Below are positions 46,323 to 56,907 of a DNA stretch of 64,000 bases, in pieces. This stretch comes from Nymphaea colorata (lineage: Eukaryota; Streptophyta; Magnoliopsida; Nymphaeales; Nymphaeaceae): the NCBI RefSeq assembly GCF_008831285.2, contig NC_045141.1, positions 1,862,001-1,926,000 on the forward strand. Direction: 5' to 3'. Each line of letters starts with the position of its first letter. Position 1 is the stretch's first letter. The notes under the pieces are model-generated. The model had not been told where the DNA came from, did not search any database, and was given only the letters and a program-made list of their open reading frames with translations. The position numbers and the translations under genes are program-made.

Positions 46323-46469
46323 CAGGCGAAGAGGGGAAACGACGGAGGAAAGGGGAAACGAGGAAGGGGAGACGGGCTGCGGCGTCGGGCTCCTCACGCG
46401 TGTGGGGCTCGGGTCCGGGTCTGGACCCTGACCCGACCCGTTTTGCCAAAACAAAAGCCGAACGTTACA
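46323..46469 (-). repeat. Gypsy-2 5' LTR stub, 147 bp
   Basis: It matches 43399-43545 with about six differences. It ends at the same TGTAACG terminus and abuts the TAAAC target duplication. The other 2.8 kb of this LTR is missing and pol follows directly. Confidence 0.92.
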
Positions 46470-46580
46470 TAAACGGCAGCAGTAATTGACATATCCTTTT
46501 TTTTTTTTTTTCAGTTCAACGACAGTTGTGATGGTGGTGTGTGTCGATTGATGTGTGGCCATCTTGAGTAGCAGAGGTAT

Positions 46581-46790
46581 TTGATGTCTTGAGAAGCAGG
46601 AGTCGTGAAGGTGACATGTGTGTTGACTGGTTTGTGGATGTCTTAAACAACAAAGGTATTTTGATGTCTTGAGAAGCAGGAGTCGTGAAGGTGGCGTGTG
46701 TGTTGACTGGTTTGTGGACGTCTTAAACAACAAAGGTATTTTGACGTCTTGAGCAGCAGAGATATTTTGACGTCTTGAGCAGCAGATTTG
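46581..46790 (+). repeat. 80-bp tandem repeat in the Copia-C leader
   Basis: Two full copies, 46581-46660 and 46661-46740, begin TTGATGTCTTGAGAAGCAGG. They are followed by two shortened copies of about 26 and 20 bp beginning TTGACGTCTTGAGCAGCAG. It lies between the Gypsy-2 site and the gag start. Confidence 0.9.
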
Positions 46791-46857
46791 GCTTTTGTGT
46801 TTGATTGCTGTATGTGACTGCTGGATTCTATATACACGTATATAGTGCATAATCAAT

Positions 46858-48600
46858 ATGATTGATAGCAGTAAATCTGAAGTTTCTAATGAATATAAGA
46901 TGATTGGACATTCATTTTTTTATGGAACCACAATCAAGCTGAATGGTTCAAACTATGAAATCTGGTCTAGGGTGTTCATGATGCTTGTAGCAAGTCATAG
47001 AAAAAAGTATGTTCTTGAAGAAAACAAACCTACTAAGAAGAAGGGGAAGTATGCTGCGTGGATGAAGACAACAACATCGTGATGTCGTGGATTATGAACA
47101 ATGTGGAGTTGCGTATAGTCCTTACAATTCCATACTACACCAAGGCCAAAGATATGTAGTCGTTCTTGAAGAAAACTTATTCTCATGCTATTAATGTCAT
47201 TAAGATATTTTGCCACATTGACTACCACTTATGAGAGGTTAAAAGCCCATTCGCCCACCATATCAGCATTATTATGCATCACATTTTGAATCTGCGATTG
47301 TGGACAAGTTTTTTTTTTTTTGGGTTGTCTTCAGAGTACTTTGTTGTTAAGGCACAAATCCTCATAGGGAGTGATGTTCCTAACTTAGCAGGCACATATA
47401 ATTGACTGAGTCGTCTTGCAATCAACCTCAAGTAGTCTACACGACGCACCGGTTTATGCTCTTGCAGTATCAGGGGGACGTGGCCATGACTCCTATGTTG
47501 GAGCTAGAGGACGAGGTACAGGCTGCGGTGCAGGTTGTAACAGATTTCATCAGTGTACCCATTTGGATGACCAACGTTGGGATAAAACATCCGCATCTCC
47601 ATTTAGCAGTTGGTCCACTTAAGGCTGGCGTTGGGTCGGGTACCACTTATGAGAGGTTAAAATCCCATTTGCCCACCATGTCAGCATTATTATGCATCAC
47701 ATTTTGAATCTGCGATGGTGGCAAAGTTTTTTTTTTTTTTTTTTTTTTTTCCTGGGTTAACTTCAGAGTACTTTGTTGTTAAGGCACAAATCCTCATAGG
47801 GGCTGATGTTCCTAACTTAGCAGACACATATAATTGACTGAGTCGTCTTGCAATCAACCTCTTGTAGTCTACACGACGCATCGGTTTATGCTCTTGCGGT
47901 ATCAGGGGGACGTGGCCATGACTCCTATGTTGGAGCTAGAGGACAAGGTACAGGCTGCGGTGCAGGTCGTGACAGATTTCATTAGTGTACCGGTCATTTG
48001 GATGACCAACGTTGGGATAAACATCCGCATCTCCATTTAGCAGTTGGTCCACTTAAGGCTGGCGTCGGGTCGGGTACTCGGCCCGACTTGGGCCCGGGCC
48101 CCGAAAAAAGGCCACTGGGCTGGCCCAAGTGGGCCTAATAAGCGTGGGTGGGCTTGATAATATTTTTTAATATAAATTGTATTATTTTTTATGTATTTAT
48201 TATTTTATATTAAAAATATATATTTTTTAATTTAATTGTGCCAAGCCAAGAGCAGGGCTCGGGCTCGGGTCTTAAGTGTTGGGCTGGGCCGTCCCAATGA
48301 CCAGGCTTAGGTCCACCAGGGCGTGGTGGAGGTAGAGCCCCTTCAAGCAAGGGCTCTTTCTCATCTCGGGCAGCCTCCTCACAGGCAACAACATTTATGG
48401 TCAAACCCCCCACTGGTTCCTCTACACTTGACTTATATTCTCTGAATTTATGCAAGGCACATATGATCTTGTTCTCGCTTAGCGATCTTCCTTTGCATAA
48501 GCTTCCACCGTAGTAATGGACTCAGCCTTTTATGTTGGTGCTTCTACCAGTGACCCAGGTATGATGTAAATGATTGATTCAGGAGTATCTAGACATTTTT
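46858..48600 (+). pseudogene. Copia-C gag remnant with an internal duplication
   Basis: The ATG at 46858 opens MIDSSKSEVSNEYKMIGHSF and then TIKLNGSNYEIWSRVFMMLV, the copia gag N-terminal motif. The frame stops at 47082, and shifted frames continue to ATLTTTYERLKAHSPT. The next stretch, 47223-48074, is two tandem copies of a block that codes for a Gly/Arg-rich region and a degenerate zinc knuckle (GARGRGTGCGAGCNRFHQC). Then comes a GC-rich, AT-rich mosaic at 48075-48300 that is probably another small insertion. Confidence 0.75.
47223..48074 (+). repeat. Tandem duplication of about 420 bp in Copia-C gag
   Basis: Copy one, 47223-47640, and copy two, 47641-48074, share both borders (TACCACTTATGAGAGG ... 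GTCGGG) and are over 90% alike by eye. Length differs mainly in the poly-T run (12 against about 22) and small indels. Confidence 0.9.
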
Positions 48601-48634
48601 CCAATCAGCCACAACTCTTTTCATCATTGGTAAG
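48545..48634 (+). pseudogene. Copia-C protease, N-terminal fragment
   Basis: The frame reads MIDSGVSRHFSNQPQLFSSL, the copia aspartic protease start (DSGA-type, here DSGV). It is cut at 48634 by Copia-B, and GTAAG is repeated at 52946-52950, where Copia-C continues. Confidence 0.75.
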
Positions 48635-48885
48635 TGTTGAAGTATGTTAGACGGGTCTCGGGACCGGGTCCGGATCCATACCCGATCCATCTTGTAGCCC
48701 TTGTTGGGCATTACTTAAGTCGTGTAACCCTAATTCTTATGGAAAATGAAATCTTAAGAGATTGAGTCTGGCGGCTAGTGGGCAACCAACTCTTCCTCAT
48801 CCGTGGTTTTTTTCCTCTTGTTGAGGGTTTTTTCACGTTACATCGTGTTCCTCGTATTCTCCTTCTCTGTGCTCGTGTTTTTACA
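48635..48885 (+). repeat. Copia-B 5' LTR
   Basis: Starts TGTTGAAGTATG, ends GTTTTTACA, and is followed by the primer site. GGGTC, GGACC and GGATCC words cluster at 48651-48687. Confidence 0.93.
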
Positions 48886-49390
48886 TGGTATCAGAGCTGA
48901 GATTGGGACTTTTTTGGTGATCGTGGAGTTTTCTTCACCCGCCGCCGCTGCTGTCACCGTCGTCATTTCCGCCGCCGCCGCCGTCACCACCGTCACCGCC
49001 GCCGTGTCCGATGCCGTTACCTGTCTGCTGCGTCGTTCGACGACGCTGCTGACACCGCCGCCGGCGTCACCGCCCTTGCTGTTGCGCCGTCGCCCTTGCT
49101 GTCGTGCCGTCGCCCTTGCTGCCGCGCCGTTGACCTGCTCCCTGACGTCGCGCCTTGCTCCCTGTCGTCGATATCGGCGCCCGAACTGCTCCCTGCTCCG
49201 CTTGACCAGCAACGTCTTCTGCCGCCCGACCTGCTTCCTGGTGTTGCCTTTCCGTCTAGCGCTGCCTCTACTCCCTGCATCATTGTTTTCCTGCGGGATC
49301 TGCTGCAGAGTTCCAGCACCTCTGCTCACGCCAGTTGCTGCGTGCTCCCCATTGCCGCGGTTGCCCTTTGTCACTACATGAGAAATTTGG
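48886..49390 (+). other. Copia-B leader with GCC-rich triplet repeats, where gag should be
   Basis: Contains GCCGCCGCC/GTCACC runs at 48940-49010 and CGCCGTCGCCCTTGCTG-like words at 49070-49140. Frames here are Ala/Arg/Leu-rich and low in complexity. No gag N-terminal motif or CCHC knuckle is seen on either strand. Confidence 0.7.
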
Positions 49391-51199
49391 GTGTTCGATC
49401 GATGTGATGGCGGATTCCCCTATGGGAGAGTGGATCATCGGCAGTGGCGCTACTCACCACATGACCGGCGATCCTAAAGTCTTTCATGGGTATAAGCTTT
49501 CGTCAGGAAAGGAATGTGTTTCTCTTGCTGATGGTTCCTCTATCTCTGTGGCTGAGAAAGGGAGTCTCCCACTTTTGAACAAGTTCTTTGTCCACAATGC
49601 TCTACATGTTCCCCATCTTCCCTTGAACCTCTTGTCGGTTAGCAAGATTACGAAAGAGTTGAATTGCGAACTCATTTTTTCTGCTGATCGCTGTGTTATG
49701 CAGGACTTGGTGACAGGGAAGAGGATTGGGATTGGTCTGACTTCTGACGGGCTGTATCGCTTACCTATGCGTACTGCTCAGGCTCTCATGACGGCAGTCA
49801 GTCAAGCAACGAAGAACAGAGAGGAGTCCCTTCAATTGCTTCTACGGTGGCATGAGCGCTTTGGACATCTGCCTTTTGGAATTTTTAGACAGCTGTTTCC
49901 TGATTTATGTTCCAAGTTAGATGTGACTATGGTGTCCTGTGATGTCTGTCACCTGGCCAAACATGTTAGGGCTTCATATCCTTTGTCTAGCCATGAGGTA
50001 TTTGCCATGATTCATTCTGATTGTGGGGGCCTTCAGGGATTCCTTTTTATCATGGTTTTCAGTATTTTATCACCTTTATAGATGATTGTTCTCGTAACAC
50101 TATTGTCTACTTGTTGAAAGACCGTAGTGAAGTTCCTACTGTCATAGAGACTTTCATTGCTTATGTGGAAACTCAATATGGAGCATCTGTTAAGACCTTT
50201 CGATCTGACAATGCTCGTGAGTATATGTGTCAGTCTGTTGATAGTTTCTTTCGAAAAAAGGGAATTGTTCATGAGACTTCCTGTAGTTATACTCCTCAAA
50301 ATGGAGTTGCTGAACGAAAGAATCGTCAATTATTGAATATGACTCGAGCTCTTCTTTTTCAACGTCATGTTCCAAAAAGGTATTGGGGGGATGCTGTGTT
50401 GACCAGTGCGTATCTTATAAACCGTTTGCCTAGTCGTGTGTTGAATGGGCAGACGCCTCACTCTATGTTACCCCGGAGTCGTGAACCTTTCTCTCTTCCA
50501 CCAAGAGTCTTTGGCTGTGTTTGCTTTATTCACAATCATAGTCCTCACATTAAAAAGCTTGATCCAAGGTCTATTAAGGGCATATTTCTAGTTTTTTCTC
50601 CCACTCAAAAAGGGTATAAGTGTCGGGACCCTTCCACTGGTCGTGCCTATGTTACCAAAGATATCACTTTCCTTGAACATGCTTCCTATTTTGGTGAGAA
50701 TCCTCTTGAGGGGGAGAATTCTATGTCAAAGGAAGAGTATTCTTCGAGTCAGGAAATTCTGTTTACAGATTTTTTAGACTACAGGCGTGAATCCATTGGT
50801 CCTTCTATTGAGGTGCTTGAACAAGAGAAAAATGGAGAGTGTTCTACTGGGGCAAGAGAGGAATGCAATCGTTTGTTTGGGCAAGTTTACTCTAGGCGAA
50901 GAGTCTGTACTGAGGAGATGACAGGTGGTGAGAATTCTGCTCCCAATCCAGTTAGTCCTTCCCTGGATGACCCAAGTCGTGCTCAGAAGCAACCTGTTGA
51001 AGAAGAGATTCAGACTGTTATTGCAAGTGAAGAGCTTCCCATCGCCCTGCGAAAGGGTGTCAGGTCATGTACTCAACATCCTATTGGTAATTTTGTTTCA
51101 TATTCTAGTCTGAGCAAGGACTACAAATGTTTTGTATCTTCTATTTCTTTGGCTATGATTCCCAGGAATGTTGCTGAGGCTCAAAGTGATCCCAAGTAG
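49391..51199 (+). pseudogene. Copia-B protease and integrase
   Basis: The frame 49335-50081 has the protease site as IIGSGATHHMTG, where the catalytic Asp of DSGA is replaced by Gly. It continues with NALHVPHLPLNLLSVSKI and the pre-integrase and finger blocks (RWHERFGHLPFG, CDVCHLAKH). A one-base shift near 50030 moves to 50021-51199. That frame holds FITFIDDCSRNTIVYLL, KTFRSDNAREY and TPQNGVAERKNRQLL, so the later D and E are present. One residue of the usual PQQNG is missing. It ends at a TAG at 51197-51199. Confidence 0.9.
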
Positions 51200-52678
51200 A
51201 CTTATGCAATGCAAGAAGAGATGGAAGCCCTGAGAAGAAACATGACATGGGAAGTTATAAAGATTCCTGAAGCGGCTCACTTGGTTGGATCTAAGTGGGT
51301 CTACACCATCAAGTACAAACCAGATGGAAGTGTTGAAAGATATAAAGCTCGTCTTGTGGCCAAGGGGTTTAGTCAGAAATATGAGATTGATTATTTGGAG
51401 ACCTTTGCTACTGTTGCGAAGATGAAGACTGTCAGAGTCATTATCTCCTTAGCTGTGATGAAGGAGTGGAAGATGTACCAACTTGATGTCAAGAACGCAT
51501 TTCTCAATGGAGACTTTGAAGAGGAAGTATATATGTGTATGCCTCCAGGATATGAGGAACCTGGAAAATGTTGCAAGTTAAGGAAAGCTTTATATGGGCT
51601 CAAGCAATCTCCTCGAGCATGGTTTGAACGACTTAGACTTGTCATGAGACAATGTGGATACCATCAAGGGAATGGAGATCATACACTCTTTGTGAAGAGA
51701 AATAAACAAAAGGTTACTATTTTGTTGGTATATGTTGATGATATGATGTGATGATGAAGATGAAATAATTAAGTTAAAGAAATTGTTGGCGATCGAGTTT
51801 GATCTCAAGGACTTTGGTAAGTTGAAATATTTTCTTGGCATTGAAATTGCTAGGTCTGGGACTAGCCTCGTGCTAAATCAACGGAAGTACACCTTAGATT
51901 TGTTAAACGAGACCGGGAAATTAGGGTGTAGACCAGCTTCTACTCCTCTAGATGCTGGCATAAGCTAAGTCTTAGAGATGGGGAGCCTCTCTGTGAAGAG
52001 GCCAAAAGAAGATATCAATGTCTTGTAGGGAAGTTGATTTATCTTACTCTCACTAGACCTGATATTACTTTTGCTATGAATGTGATGAGTCAGTTCATGC
52101 ATGCTCCCACGGATGCCCACTTGAAGGTTGTTGATAGGATCTTGTGCTACTTGAAGAGAAATCATGGCAAAGGTCTTTTGTATGTCAAGCAAGATACTCT
52201 TGGGATTGAAGGTTATTCAGATGCAGACTGGGCAGGTTGTATTGACACTAGGAGGTCCACCTCTGGCTATTGTATCTATTTGGGAGGGAATCTCATAGCG
52301 TGGAGAAGTAAAAGGCAAGATGTGTGTTCTCGTTCCAGTGCTGAAGCAGAATACAGAGCAGTGGCTATGGGAGTTTCAGAGCTTTTGTGGCTAAAAGTAT
52401 TGTTGATGGATATTGGTATAAAGGTTGAAGAACCAATGAAGATGTATTGCGATAACAAGTCTGCAATCAACTTGGCCAACAACCCTGTGCTTCATGACAG
52501 AACAAAGCATGTTGAGATTGACCGACATTTCATTCGAGAGAGAATTGATGCTAAAGAACTTGTACTTCTTTACATGAGATCTGAAGACCAAACAGCTGAT
52601 GTTCTGACGAAAGCTCTATCTTCAACTTCATTCGAGAGAAATGTATCCAAGTTGGGCATGTTTGATATGTATGCCTAG
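51200..52678 (+). pseudogene. Copia-B reverse transcriptase and RNase H
   Basis: RT runs from 51209 with [59 protein letters not shown] and LYGLKQSPRAWFERL, up to the catalytic LVYVDDMM at about 51735. Then a small deletion and frameshift occur. The part 51783-51968 has DLKDFGKLKYFLGIEIA. RNase H at 52034-52678 is a 214-codon frame with YSDADWAGCIDTRRSTSGY, RSSAEAEYRAVA and MYCDNKSAINLANNP. Two or three lesions separate otherwise well-kept domains. Confidence 0.92.
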
Positions 52679-52690
52679 GTTGAGGGGGAG

Positions 52691-52945
52691 TGTTGAAGTA
52701 TGTTAGACGGGTCTCGGGACCGGGTCCGGATCCATACCCGATCCATCTTGTAGCCCTTTTTGGGCCTTACTTAAGTCGTGTAACCCTAATCCTTATGGAA
52801 AATGAAATCTTAAGAGAGAGAGAGAGTCTGGCGGCTTGTGGGCATCCAACTCCTCCTCATCCGTGGTTTTTTTCCTCTTGTTGAGGGTTTTTCCACGTTA
52901 CATCGTGTTCCTTGTATTCTCTTTCTCTGTGCTCATGTTTCTACA
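52691..52945 (+). repeat. Copia-B 3' LTR
   Basis: Same ends as the 5' LTR. Four extra bases come from an expanded GAGAGAGA run near 52815-52826. Preceded by the purine tract at 52680-52690. Confidence 0.93.
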
Positions 52946-54536
52946 GTAAGGTTTTCTACACCTTAGCATGTTAAGCTAGTCGATGGCAAGGTGTCCCCTA
53001 TTATGGGCGGCAGTGTTGTTAGACTTCCACACTTGGGCACCATTACAAGTGTTATATGCTTCATGTCTTCTAGTTAATCTATTATTTGTTAGGAAATTGG
53101 TTAGTGACTTAGAGTGCATATTAATTTTTTATTCTGGTTCATGTTCTTTTCATGACTTACAAACTGGGAAGATGATTGGTGGTGGCCATGAACATGAGGG
53201 AGTCTTTTTCCTATACACCCCTGTTGATGTTGCTACATCTTCCTTCACATTGAATACCTCTTCTTTCCAGTGGCATCTCAGATTAGGTCATCCATCTATG
53301 TCCAAACTTTGTCGAGTGTTTTCAAATATTTCTGCATCAGAGTCTTTTCAATGTTATGCTTGCCAATTAGTCTAACATACACAGAGTAGTTACCATCCGT
53401 GTCAGAGTCCTTTTGATCTTCATGTGGATGTATGGGACCCAACAGGGTTGCTTTTAGGTCTTGTTTTTGGTATTATCTTGTTTTGGTTGATGATTTCACT
53501 AGAGTTTGTTGGGTCTTCTTACAGAAAAGATCTGAACTTATTTGTATTGTTTAGAAATTTATCATGAAATAAAAACTCAGTTTGATTCTATTGTAAAAAA
53601 TGTGATTCTATTGTAAAAAATGTTCACACTGATAACCCTCTTGAATTCAAATCTTCAGTTGGACTTTGATTTACGCCGATCATGGAATTTGGCTACAATA
53701 TACTTGTCCACACACATCTCAACAAAATGGTGTTGTCGAGCACGAACATCTGCAACTCCTCAATGTGGCACGAAATCTCATATTGCATACTCATATGCCA
53801 ACCTATTTTTGGGGTGATGCCATTTTTACCGCATGTTACTTTACTAATTAATGCACTTCGTCAGCCATCTGATAACGCATTCCCATTCAAATATTATATC
53901 CAGATCGGCCGTTATTTCACATACCAACCAAAGTATTTGGATGCACCTGTTCATTGGATATTCGCCCAACAAAAAGGATATTGATGCTTTGACCCCTAGA
54001 CGAAGGAGTTTTTAGTGCAGATGTCACATTCTTTGATTCTCGTCCTTACTTCTCCTCTTTGAGTCCCTCTGTGTATGAGATGTCGGTTTCTATTCTTTTA
54101 TTCCTCCAGTGTCACTGGAGTCTGTTTCATCCCCTCTACCTATGCTTTGTGATCAGTTCCTTGATCCTCCATTAGTCTACTCTCGCTGTTAGGTACTCCC
54201 TCCAAACCGTCCACCAGTCTTCTCCGGAGGTAAGTTTTAATGATAAGACTGACTCAAACATAAGTGATGACTACCTTGCTGATGATCTTCCTATTGTTAT
54301 TCGCAAAGGACAGAGAGTGTACTATGCACCCAATTTCTAACTCTGTTTCTACTGACTATGTGAGTACGAGTTTGGTGCAGTTTGATCAAGCTATGTCTAG
54401 TCACACTATTCATTCTTCTCACCATCAGGCCTTATTAGACTCACGGTGGAAGCATGCCACACAGGATAAAATGGATGCTCTTATCTCTAGGAAGACTTAG
54501 GACCTGGTTGATCTACCGATGGATTGTGATATTGTT
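52946..54536 (+). pseudogene. Copia-C protease end, integrase and RT start
   Basis: After the Copia-B site the frames give VRKLVSDLECILIFYSGSCS and WHLRLGHPSMSKL (pre-integrase). The integrase core follows in pieces: VDDFTRVCWVFLLQKRSE, then PHTSQQNGVVEHEHLQLLNV with the Glu, then LRQPSDNAFPF and YFSADVTFF-like words. From 54264 comes the RT entry: DLPIVIRKGQR, then RWKHATQDKMDALISRKT, a stop, DLVDLPMDCDIV. At that point, about 54536, copia sequence ends. A tandem of TGATTCTATTGTAAAAAATG at 53583-53623 is another lesion. Confidence 0.85.
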
Positions 54537-54559
54537 GCCTCAGGTTCTGCTCAATCTGG

Positions 54560-56015
54560 GGAAGAGGTTGGATAGTCGGTGTAGAACTACACGCCGGCGA
54601 TCGTTGATCGAGGAGGACATCCTGGCGACTCAATACAGTCTGCGAAGCGCCAAGGGCAAGGGAGTAGCCCAGTCTGACGAGATGGGTACATCCCAGGGTC
54701 AGGAAGACTTGGCCGGGGTGGTGAACAAGCTGGTTGCCGACGTAACTACTCATGAAGAAGCGTTGGGCAATGCAGTTGAGTCCTTCAGAGAAATGAAGGA
54801 CGAGATGAAGATCCTGCGGGATCAAATGGCCGATCTCGTGGCCATGAATCGGTCACTTACTGACATAGTGACCGCACTGCAAGCTGAAGTCAAGGAACTT
54901 CAAATAAAGAACCGCACACTACAGCGACAAATCTCTGTAGGTGGAGGTGACGATCGCCTAGCGAGGGTCGACATTCAGAGGCCAGCAAAATACAGTGGAA
55001 ATTGGGATAGTCGAGTGATCGACAATGTTTTATTCCAAGTGGAATACTACCTGGATCTGCAAGGCGTGGTGGGGGATGACCTTCAGGTCAAGACAGCGGC
55101 TATGTTGCTTGAGGGCGATACTGTGGCATGGTGGAGAAGAAAACAACTCGACATTCAAAAGGGGATCTGCACAATAGACACTTTCGATGATTTTCAGCGA
55201 GAGTTGAAAACTTACTTCATGCCTCCGAATGCGACACGCCATGCCTATCGAATGGTCAGTGAATTAAAACATACGGGATCCTTGCGAGATTATGTGTGGG
55301 CCTATCAGAGTCTCATGTTAGAGATCAACTGAGCTGGTTTATTTTGGGACTTCAGTCGTGGGCACAATCTGAAGTGGAAAGGAGTAATCCGGAGACTTTG
55401 GAGGATGCTTATGTGGTAGCAGAACGCTTGGCCGATACCCAGCGCAAGAGGTACACTAACACTTTCAAGCCCTCGAAGAAGCCTGACCATGGAGGAAAGA
55501 AAGTGGATCGACATGATCGTAAAGATGAATCATCGACTCAACATCAAGTCAAGAGGAGGACTTTCTTTCGCAAAAATGACAACCCTCAGAATAGAGTGTT
55601 GAAATGTTGGTTTTGCGATGGTAGTTACTTGGCAAGGCAATGTCCGAAGCGTCTAAACAGAAACAATCAAGCAAACTCTTCAAGACAATCTGCTAGTGCG
55701 ATACAAGGTGAAGAAGGGGAAGGACCAAAGATGGGTGCACTTCAACTTCTTAACACCCTAAAAAGGGAGGAGAAAACGAAGGTGACAACGACACCTTCCA
55801 ATGAGCTCATGTACCTAGAGATCTTGGTAAATGGAAGACCTACTATGGCCATGGTAGACACGGGTGCCACGCGTAACTTCGTCTCAGATGAGGAGGCGAG
55901 GAGATTGGGTCTCACCCTTGAGAAGGGAGAGTTACACATGAAGGTAGTGAACTCAGAGACAAAACCCATCCACGGTGTAGCCCGGGATGCGGTTGTGAAG
56001 ATTGAGAGTTGGTAA
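54560..56015 (+). pseudogene. Gypsy-3 gag and protease
   Basis: The first frame, to 55332, holds TRRRSLIEEDILATQYSLRS, a coiled-coil-like heptad stretch (MKDEMKILRDQMADLVAM) and the gag core (RPAKYSGNWDSR, DTVAWWRRKQLD). A small deletion shifts the frame to 55296-56015, with RDQLSWFILGLQSWAQSEVE. The zinc knuckle reads CWFCDGSYLARQC, where the zinc-binding His is Tyr. The protease site AMVDTGATRNFVSDEE (about 55852) is intact. A TAA at 56013-56015 ends the frame. Confidence 0.87.
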
Positions 56016-56621
56016 GAAAGAGCCAACTTCTCGGTGGTCCCGATGGATGATTTCCGGATGATCCTAGGAATGGAGCTCCTCAGTACAATGAAGATGGTTC
56101 CGATGGCGCACCTGCGCAGTATCAGTATCATGGATGAGAAGTCTCCTTGTATGGTTCCAACAATATCGGTTAAGAGGGATAAGGGTAAGGCCGCAATGAT
56201 ATCTGCTCTTCAGTTGAAGAAAGGCCTAATACACGGTGAAGGGACGTACTTGGTGGCAATAAGGGAAGTGACTAATGACTCCCCTAGTCTGGTCCCAGAG
56301 GCGCTTGCGCCTGTCTTAGCGGAATTCGCAGGAACAATGCCTGCGGATCTCCCTAGACGGCTGCCACCTCGACGTGAGGTGGATCATGCCATATAACTCA
56401 TTCCTGGTGCCAAACCCCCGGCAATGGCACCTTATCGGATGGCCCCTGCAGAATTGAAAGAACTTTGGCGATAGTTGGACGAGATGTTAGTTGGAGGTAT
56501 AATTAGACCCTCCAAAGCTCCTTTTGGTGCACCAGTGTTGTTCCAAGCAAAACATGATGACTCCAAAAGGCTATGTGTGGATTATCTAGCGTTGAACAAG
56601 GTGTACCCCTTACCTTTGATT
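56016..56621 (+). pseudogene. Gypsy-3 linker and RT start, up to the hAT-2 site
   Basis: The frame 56034-56396 (ILGMELLSTMKMVPMAH, PADLPRRLPPRREVDHAI) leads to APYRMAPAELKEL, a TAG, then [15 protein letters not shown] and [18 protein letters not shown]. About five codons (the TVKNK of NKVTVKNKYP) are missing. The frame is then interrupted by hAT-2 inside the codons of LIADLF. CTTTGATT at 56614-56621 is the left copy of the hAT target duplication. Confidence 0.87.
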
Positions 56622-56703
56622 CTATGTGACACGGATACGGCAGTTTGGGTCACGTACCGGTGTCGACACGTGGATCCCAACACGTGGATATGGCTGGATA
56701 CGT

Positions 56704-56736
56704 TTTGGATCGGGTCTGGGTCAGACCCGATCCAAA
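56704..56736. repeat. Perfect inverted repeat near the hAT-2 left end
   Basis: Fifteen-bp arms, TTTGGATCGGGTCTG and CAGACCCGATCCAAA, flank GGT. The inner 12 bp of each arm are identical to the arms of the inverted repeat in both Copia-A LTRs (16589-16614, 21418-21443). Confidence 0.95.
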
Positions 56737-56907
56737 CCACTTTCATAACCCAATTTTCTTTTTAAACCTCGTTTTCTTTTTACGCCTTACCCTCGACGGT
56801 CGACCTGCCTTTACCCTCGATGACTTCCGTGGCAGCACAGTTCGGCAATGGCGGGCGACGACCTCCGGCGGCATCCGGTGGCGTCCGGCGGTAGCCGGCG
56901 ACAGAGA

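Larger units (their letters stand above)
40590..46469 (-). mobile_element. Gypsy-2: Tekay/Del-like chromovirus, minus strand, in the Copia-C leader
   Basis: A complete 3' LTR (40590-43545) and a 147-bp stub of the 5' LTR (46323-46469) flank an inverted pol. The target duplication TAAAC is at 40585-40589 and 46470-46474, so the element borders are intact. The missing 5' LTR body, gag and protease were lost by internal deletion. In the 147-bp overlap the LTRs differ at 5 bases and one indel (near 4%). The pol is the best chromovirus pol in the window and keeps a whole RT, RNase H, integrase and chromodomain in overlapping pieces. It is the same family group as Gypsy-1. Confidence 0.94.
48635..52945 (+). 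mobile_element. Copia-B: gag-less Ty1/copia element inside Copia-C
   Basis: LTRs at 48635-48885 (251 bp) and 52691-52945 (255 bp) start TGTTGAAG and end TACA. The target duplication GTAAG is at 48630-48634 and 52946-52950. The primer site TGGTATCAGAGC follows at 48886 and a purine tract TTGAGGGGGAG precedes the 3' LTR. LTRs differ at about 12 positions plus a 4-bp GA indel (near 5%). Protease, integrase, RT and RNase H are present, but only about 500 bp lie between primer site and protease, with no gag motif. It must have relied on gag from another copy. Confidence 0.95.

Noticed and set aside
48803-49407. Ala/Arg-rich ORFs up to 192 codons
   Set aside because: GCC/GTC triplet leader of Copia-B; frames on both strands are open for compositional reasons.
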